Assembly (NCBI GenBank): GCA_039185015.1
Contig: JBCDAU010000006.1
Coordinates: 121,043-185,042, forward strand
Source: JBCBSZ01 sp039185015
Lineage (GTDB): Bacteria; Actinomycetota; Acidimicrobiia; Acidimicrobiales; Poriferisodalaceae
Reading direction: 5' to 3'
Length of the DNA stretch: 64,000 nucleotides
Below the pieces are notes generated by a model that saw only the letters and a program-made list of their open reading frames with translations, was not told the origin of the DNA and searched no databases. Positions 63,501 to 64,000 of this stretch are shown one piece after another; the first letter of the stretch is position 1, and each line of letters opens with the position of its first letter. Made by a program: the position numbers and the translations under genes.

Positions 63501-64000
63501 GGTGCCGTCAACGGCACGGGTCAGCACCACGTGCGTGAGGTTCGTGGTCGCCGTGCCGGCCGGACTGAACAGGATCGGGTTGCCGTTGTCGGTCGAGCTC
63601 TGCGAGCGGACTCGAGCGGCGAACGCATCGTCGGGGAACGAGCTGTACCCGCCCTGGCCGAGCATGGCGTTGCGGTTCTGGGAGTCCACGCCCACGTTGA
63701 CGACGCGAGCAGGACCGTCCTGGGTCACGTTGCCCGGGATGATCCAGGCCTCGATGGTGAGCTCGCCGGAGGCGGCCACCGCGGTGTTGATCTTGGTGGC
63801 CGGGCCGCCCGAGGTGATCTCGGTGTTGCCGGTGATCTCGAGGCCGTCGACGGTCCAGTTGACGGCGCCGGGGTCGGCGATGGTGAGGTCGAGGGGCGCT
63901 CCGACACCGGAGCTGTCGCCCACGGTGGTCCCGGCGCCTTCGGAGAAGTCGTAGAGCGCGACGAGCCCGTCGGGCAGCGGGGGTGCTTCGGTGATGGTCC
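54525..64000 (-). CDS. Giant multidomain secreted-type protein with five malectin-like domains (partial, N-terminus beyond window)
   Basis: At least 3158 residues; the frame is still open at base 64000, and LVALYDFSEGAGTT before the first GTG shows the N-terminus is outside. Order from the right: LamG/concanavalin (to about 63290); two about 420-residue tandem units with Ig/cadherin-like ends (63290-62035, 62035-60775); malectin 1 (60775-60230); anchor-D/ASPM-like (to 59900); malectin 2; second anchor-D; a GSDH-like propeller (59070-57660, SLDWGPDGRLYVAQQNGTIY); thrombospondin-3 Ca2+ repeats (57650-57460, DQDGDGVSDLNDNDDDNDG); a lectin-like domain (to 56730); He_PIG; malectins 3 and 4; a CARDB-like domain; malectin 5 at the C-terminus. 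No sorting signal or TM at the end. A glycan-binding surface or secreted role is inferred. Confidence 0.85.
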   Translation of the reverse strand, partial: TITEAPPLPDGLVALYDFSEGAGTTVGDSSGVGAPLDLTIADPGAVNWTVDGLEITGNTEITSGGPATKINTAVAASGELTIEAWIIPGNVTQDGPARVVNVGVDSQNRNAMLGQGGYSSFPDDAFAARVRSQSSTDNGNPILFSPAGTATTNLTHVVLTRAVDGTRVLYVDGVPTNSNVVGGDTSNWNLAYPLLLANENDGSRPWAGTLCQVAIYDVALTAGEVAANEAAGCDGPAVNPTASATVTINDGSEAILSASTFGGDSIVITNTSTFGLELDEVTIDLSTALYPDVLFDPLGSAGDALAKCLEPNAGDAAAVGFVAPVDPCDDPFGGARDGGFETITIQATDWGPGESLALSVDIDPTSIQGVPGAGNSGAVSGFELSGSTVTMTFADASQLVDELIVQPTADADNGIADGAGQLLAPNLGTGPSIDVPSVILGPTVFTNGATAGLTTDDVVDVVVTGLPNTDVVLYVTESGSDVDPGFDPDPFEANKAEDIVAYAATLDGAGTATISIALDDLVQEPLVGDPIDLYYLMAAYEDGAALSDPSDFVYLRKVDSTLPLITPLDDVTVAADETLVVDVAAVDPNGDLFTLALGSTPDIEALGAVFTDNTDGTGQLTWTPALADLGTYTVTITADDASGQSVEAFNITVVDGPQAAATVVIHDGSENLPGTSTFQPGSIAVTNTSTLGLELEQVSIDISTALYPDIVFDPSGAAGNALGKCFEPDATSASVVGLVAPVDPCIDPFGAPREGGYETLTFQANDWQPGETIVFAVDTDPLSNQGLAVNGNSGEVSGFELSGSIVTLTFSDATELVGELFVQSSGDADNGINDAAGQLVAPNLGAGPSIDVPSVALGATVFANGATAGLTTADTVDVVITGDPNADVVLYVVESGYDLDPGFQPDPFEANKAEDVVAYPATLDGAGTATVTIALDDLVQEPLVADPVDLYYLMAGYEAGGAASDPSNFVYLEKVDSTAPVFTPIADVTVNAGDPVNIDITAVDPNGDPITLDIVSSPDIEALGAVLTDDADGTGDIAWATQVSDTGVYAVTVSATADGETTDEVVTITVLPADATALFRVNAGGPEVPAADGSSPAWSSDTSGSPSQYLVAGPASGVFDTTNAIDLTDPSVPPQAPGALFQTERFVDSAEMSLEWAFPASSGNTYLVNVYFAEIFTTGQNPIDTVGERVFDVTLEDETILDALDVFDEVGTDAGIMRSFEVALADDTINLELVSDVQNAAIKGIEIIDLGATNIVASGNITATPDPLVLDDSTPTGTVTIANDAAPGTPAIRVASVDITGADAGVFGVSNGGPIYVGPSDSVEVTVTYSGTAVGPFTADLEVAHDGANASPQTIELTGTGDTSPGVGQVLARINSGGPLLAAVDGGPDWEADNGAGNHPFLSDVGSDGESGFAGNDPGPTVPASVPGAVFDTERFSTGGFAYSIPAPAGTQVYVNLYLGNGFGGTSGVGDRVYDISIDGAVVEDDLDLVDTFGHQVGGLLQYLVVSDGSVDIAFSNVVENPLVNAVEVVVAESQPGVLAATPTEVDFGAVAVGSNPSATITLNNLGFEVGDPAITITDVSVTGSEFSTDAVTPIVLPVNGSDSFEVTFSAASATAATGSVTITHDGANSPITIDLDGVATTNVPVSFSKTNLQGEISNNPTSLDWGPDGRLYVAQQNGTIYAYTVSRDGAAPGSGTFTVTATETILDVKNLPNHNDDGSLAPGQTNRQVTGLIAEGTATNPVLYVSSSDPRIGAGGSGNDTGLDTNSGVVSRLTWNGADWDLLNLVQGLPRSEENHATNGLQLSPDGNTLYVQSGGHTNQGGKSNNFAFTPEYALSASILSIDLAAIGENTYNLPTLGTAGSVAPGNVVGNPDPFGGADGANMAIFDVAGPVDIWSTGWRNGYDLVLTEDGFLFATDNGPNGGWGGPPTGEGVNNTCTDVEVGTGNTQNDQLHYVPFGYHAGHANPTQGNPTIFPGAVRGTPPFSLDQACDYVPAGTNATPGPGGGLAVIGGSTNGITEYTASNFGGALQGDLLMTTFGSSVYRAKRDGAGTGLVDLGDGGTTGPEQLFFSGLGGPLDIVAVGDDGLFPGIIVVAEFGSDSIVFFEPNDFGISCTGADDPAIDEDADGYSNADEIDNGTDPCNGGDTPADQDGDGVSDLNDNDDDNDGITDDVDTFALDPDNGLTTTAPLLYTFEQSSVAGSPVIFNGLGFTGLMTNGQDWESNWDGSENVKLGGAASILTIVDTPPGDAFETPNDQLNALQFGVDPASLTGETTVRSLVLEPFPAGFTPANFQSAGIFIGPGDQDNYLKLVVNAGGGTGGVQMGIEEAGSFTSVANPAVPSVVGSAQNTELQLVIDPVTGSVEGFYDTGSGLTSVGTTTIPLDWLDGPEALAIGVISTSFNSGSFGTADPFAVGWEEIEVLVAAAPTNTAPAITSAGSTSVGEGDVLSFFVTATDADLDPITYSLAGAPVGMAIDPSTGEITWATDLDDSGSYEVTVGASDGIAPEVMEPLTIDVTQTEAGAVLFRVNAGGPAVVDPDGDWAVDTTASPSPLGTGGNTSSTSDAQDTSDPTVPVGTPAALFQTERWSTHDWDFPVPVGAEVEVRLYFAETFNSVVSRVFDVSVDGTVVVDDLDLQTTYGPDTGVVFDTVVTSDGNIDVLVGPASADNPKISAIEIREITPAPFVVDPVVVESFAVGDALYRVNAGSDTATSAIDGGIDWGADPVFTGSPFLDAAYVAQPNGQKKAVTSGTTVTAGPTIPSSVPAAVYQVERWDPPSGLAMGWNFPVASGTPVEVRLIFAETNPPTSNPGDRLFDVLIDGELVLDDYDQLDAAGGQFVAVQERFVVVADGDGIDIDLLHGPIENTTIKAIEIVELVPTVTGVAGPFELVTLVTNPITNPDVDLTAVEQTTGVDAPVGIGAGCDPAVPAVLGFGDLATCRFTVDLSGAATGDVDVSVAATADAVADDTDASATSSTVTITVEDPPAPDIIERINAGGPTVAAIDGEQDWEADSDVANHPTLTAAGSNDVGAFPVGGLDPSVPGWVPSTLFGTERYSDTSMTWEIPVIAGQNVDVYLYMMNGWPGTSGVGTRIFDVSIEGNVVLDDLDLSATYGHQIGGAELFNVTDDGDGVITITYTTTGVQNPLVNAIEVRNAGGA
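60775..63290 (-). repeat. About 1.25-kb in-frame tandem duplication
   Basis: Units at about 63290-62035 and 62035-60775 encode the same 420-residue block. Shared landmarks: DGSE...STF, STALYPD, FVAPVDPC/LVAPVDPC, GNSGAVSGFELSGS, DADNGI, FEANKAED, DDLVQEPLV and YYLMA. Divergence is spread over both, so it is not a recent event. Confidence 0.8.

Noticed and set aside
1..64000. CRISPR arrays, IS elements, prophage or rRNA
   Set aside because: No regularly spaced repeats, transposase or phage genes, and no rRNA segments seen.

Overview
The window is high-GC DNA whose gene content points to an actinobacterium, most likely class Acidimicrobiia. Pointers are a WhiB7-type regulator, a mycothiol-dependent formaldehyde dehydrogenase homologue, ClpS beside a DUF2017 protein, an F420-type LLM oxidoreductase, and many GTG starts with a TAnnnT hexamer 6-8 nt upstream (a leaderless-mRNA signature). 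The lineage call is inference.

Layout. 1-6.3 kb: partial GNAT acetyltransferase, three unrecognised proteins, an SH3b lipoprotein, tRNA-Lys and a G8/beta-helix lipoprotein with an acidic repeat tail. 6.3-11.4 kb: a luciferase-domain (DUF5519-like) protein, two LysR regulators, and an operon whose middle gene is a UGSC-family selenoprotein with an in-frame TGA and a SECIS-like hairpin, followed by a PhyH-type dioxygenase. 11.5-17.8 kb: GGDEF-EAL protein, MSH/formaldehyde-type dehydrogenase, thioesterase, dut, orn and an acyl-ACP-thioesterase homologue. 18-22.5 kb: WhiB7 homologue behind a leader ORF and attenuator, a TlpA/CcdA thiol-redox pair, a poly-gamma-glutamate hydrolase homologue and an LLM oxidoreductase. 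22.5-27.4 kb: pdxH, methyltransferase and serS, divergent from an ABC exporter.

27.4-39 kb is a respiratory block on the minus strand: ctaC-D-E and subunit IV, preceded by a second set in which the subunit I homologue has lost nearly all heme and copper ligands. Divergent ctaB and ctaA (heme O and heme A synthesis) follow, then clpS, DUF2017, degV and plsY. 39-43.8 kb: tRNA-Glu, PAS-GGDEF protein, HU, MT0933-like antitoxin, and a DevR/DevS-like two-component pair. 43.8-49 kb: methylmalonyl-CoA mutase (mutA-mutB) with meaB. 49-54.4 kb: CPT-like protein, two crotonases, an MFS exporter, a 2-hydroxyacid dehydrogenase and a shikimate-kinase homologue. 54.5-64 kb is one giant secreted-type protein with five malectin-like domains, running off the right edge.

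The strongest observations are the selenoprotein operon (9.97-10.5 kb), the whiB7 attenuator (17.99-18.25 kb) and the ligand-less oxidase module (31.7-34.8 kb). Dispersed intergenic palindromes and the leaderless-start pattern are window-wide features.
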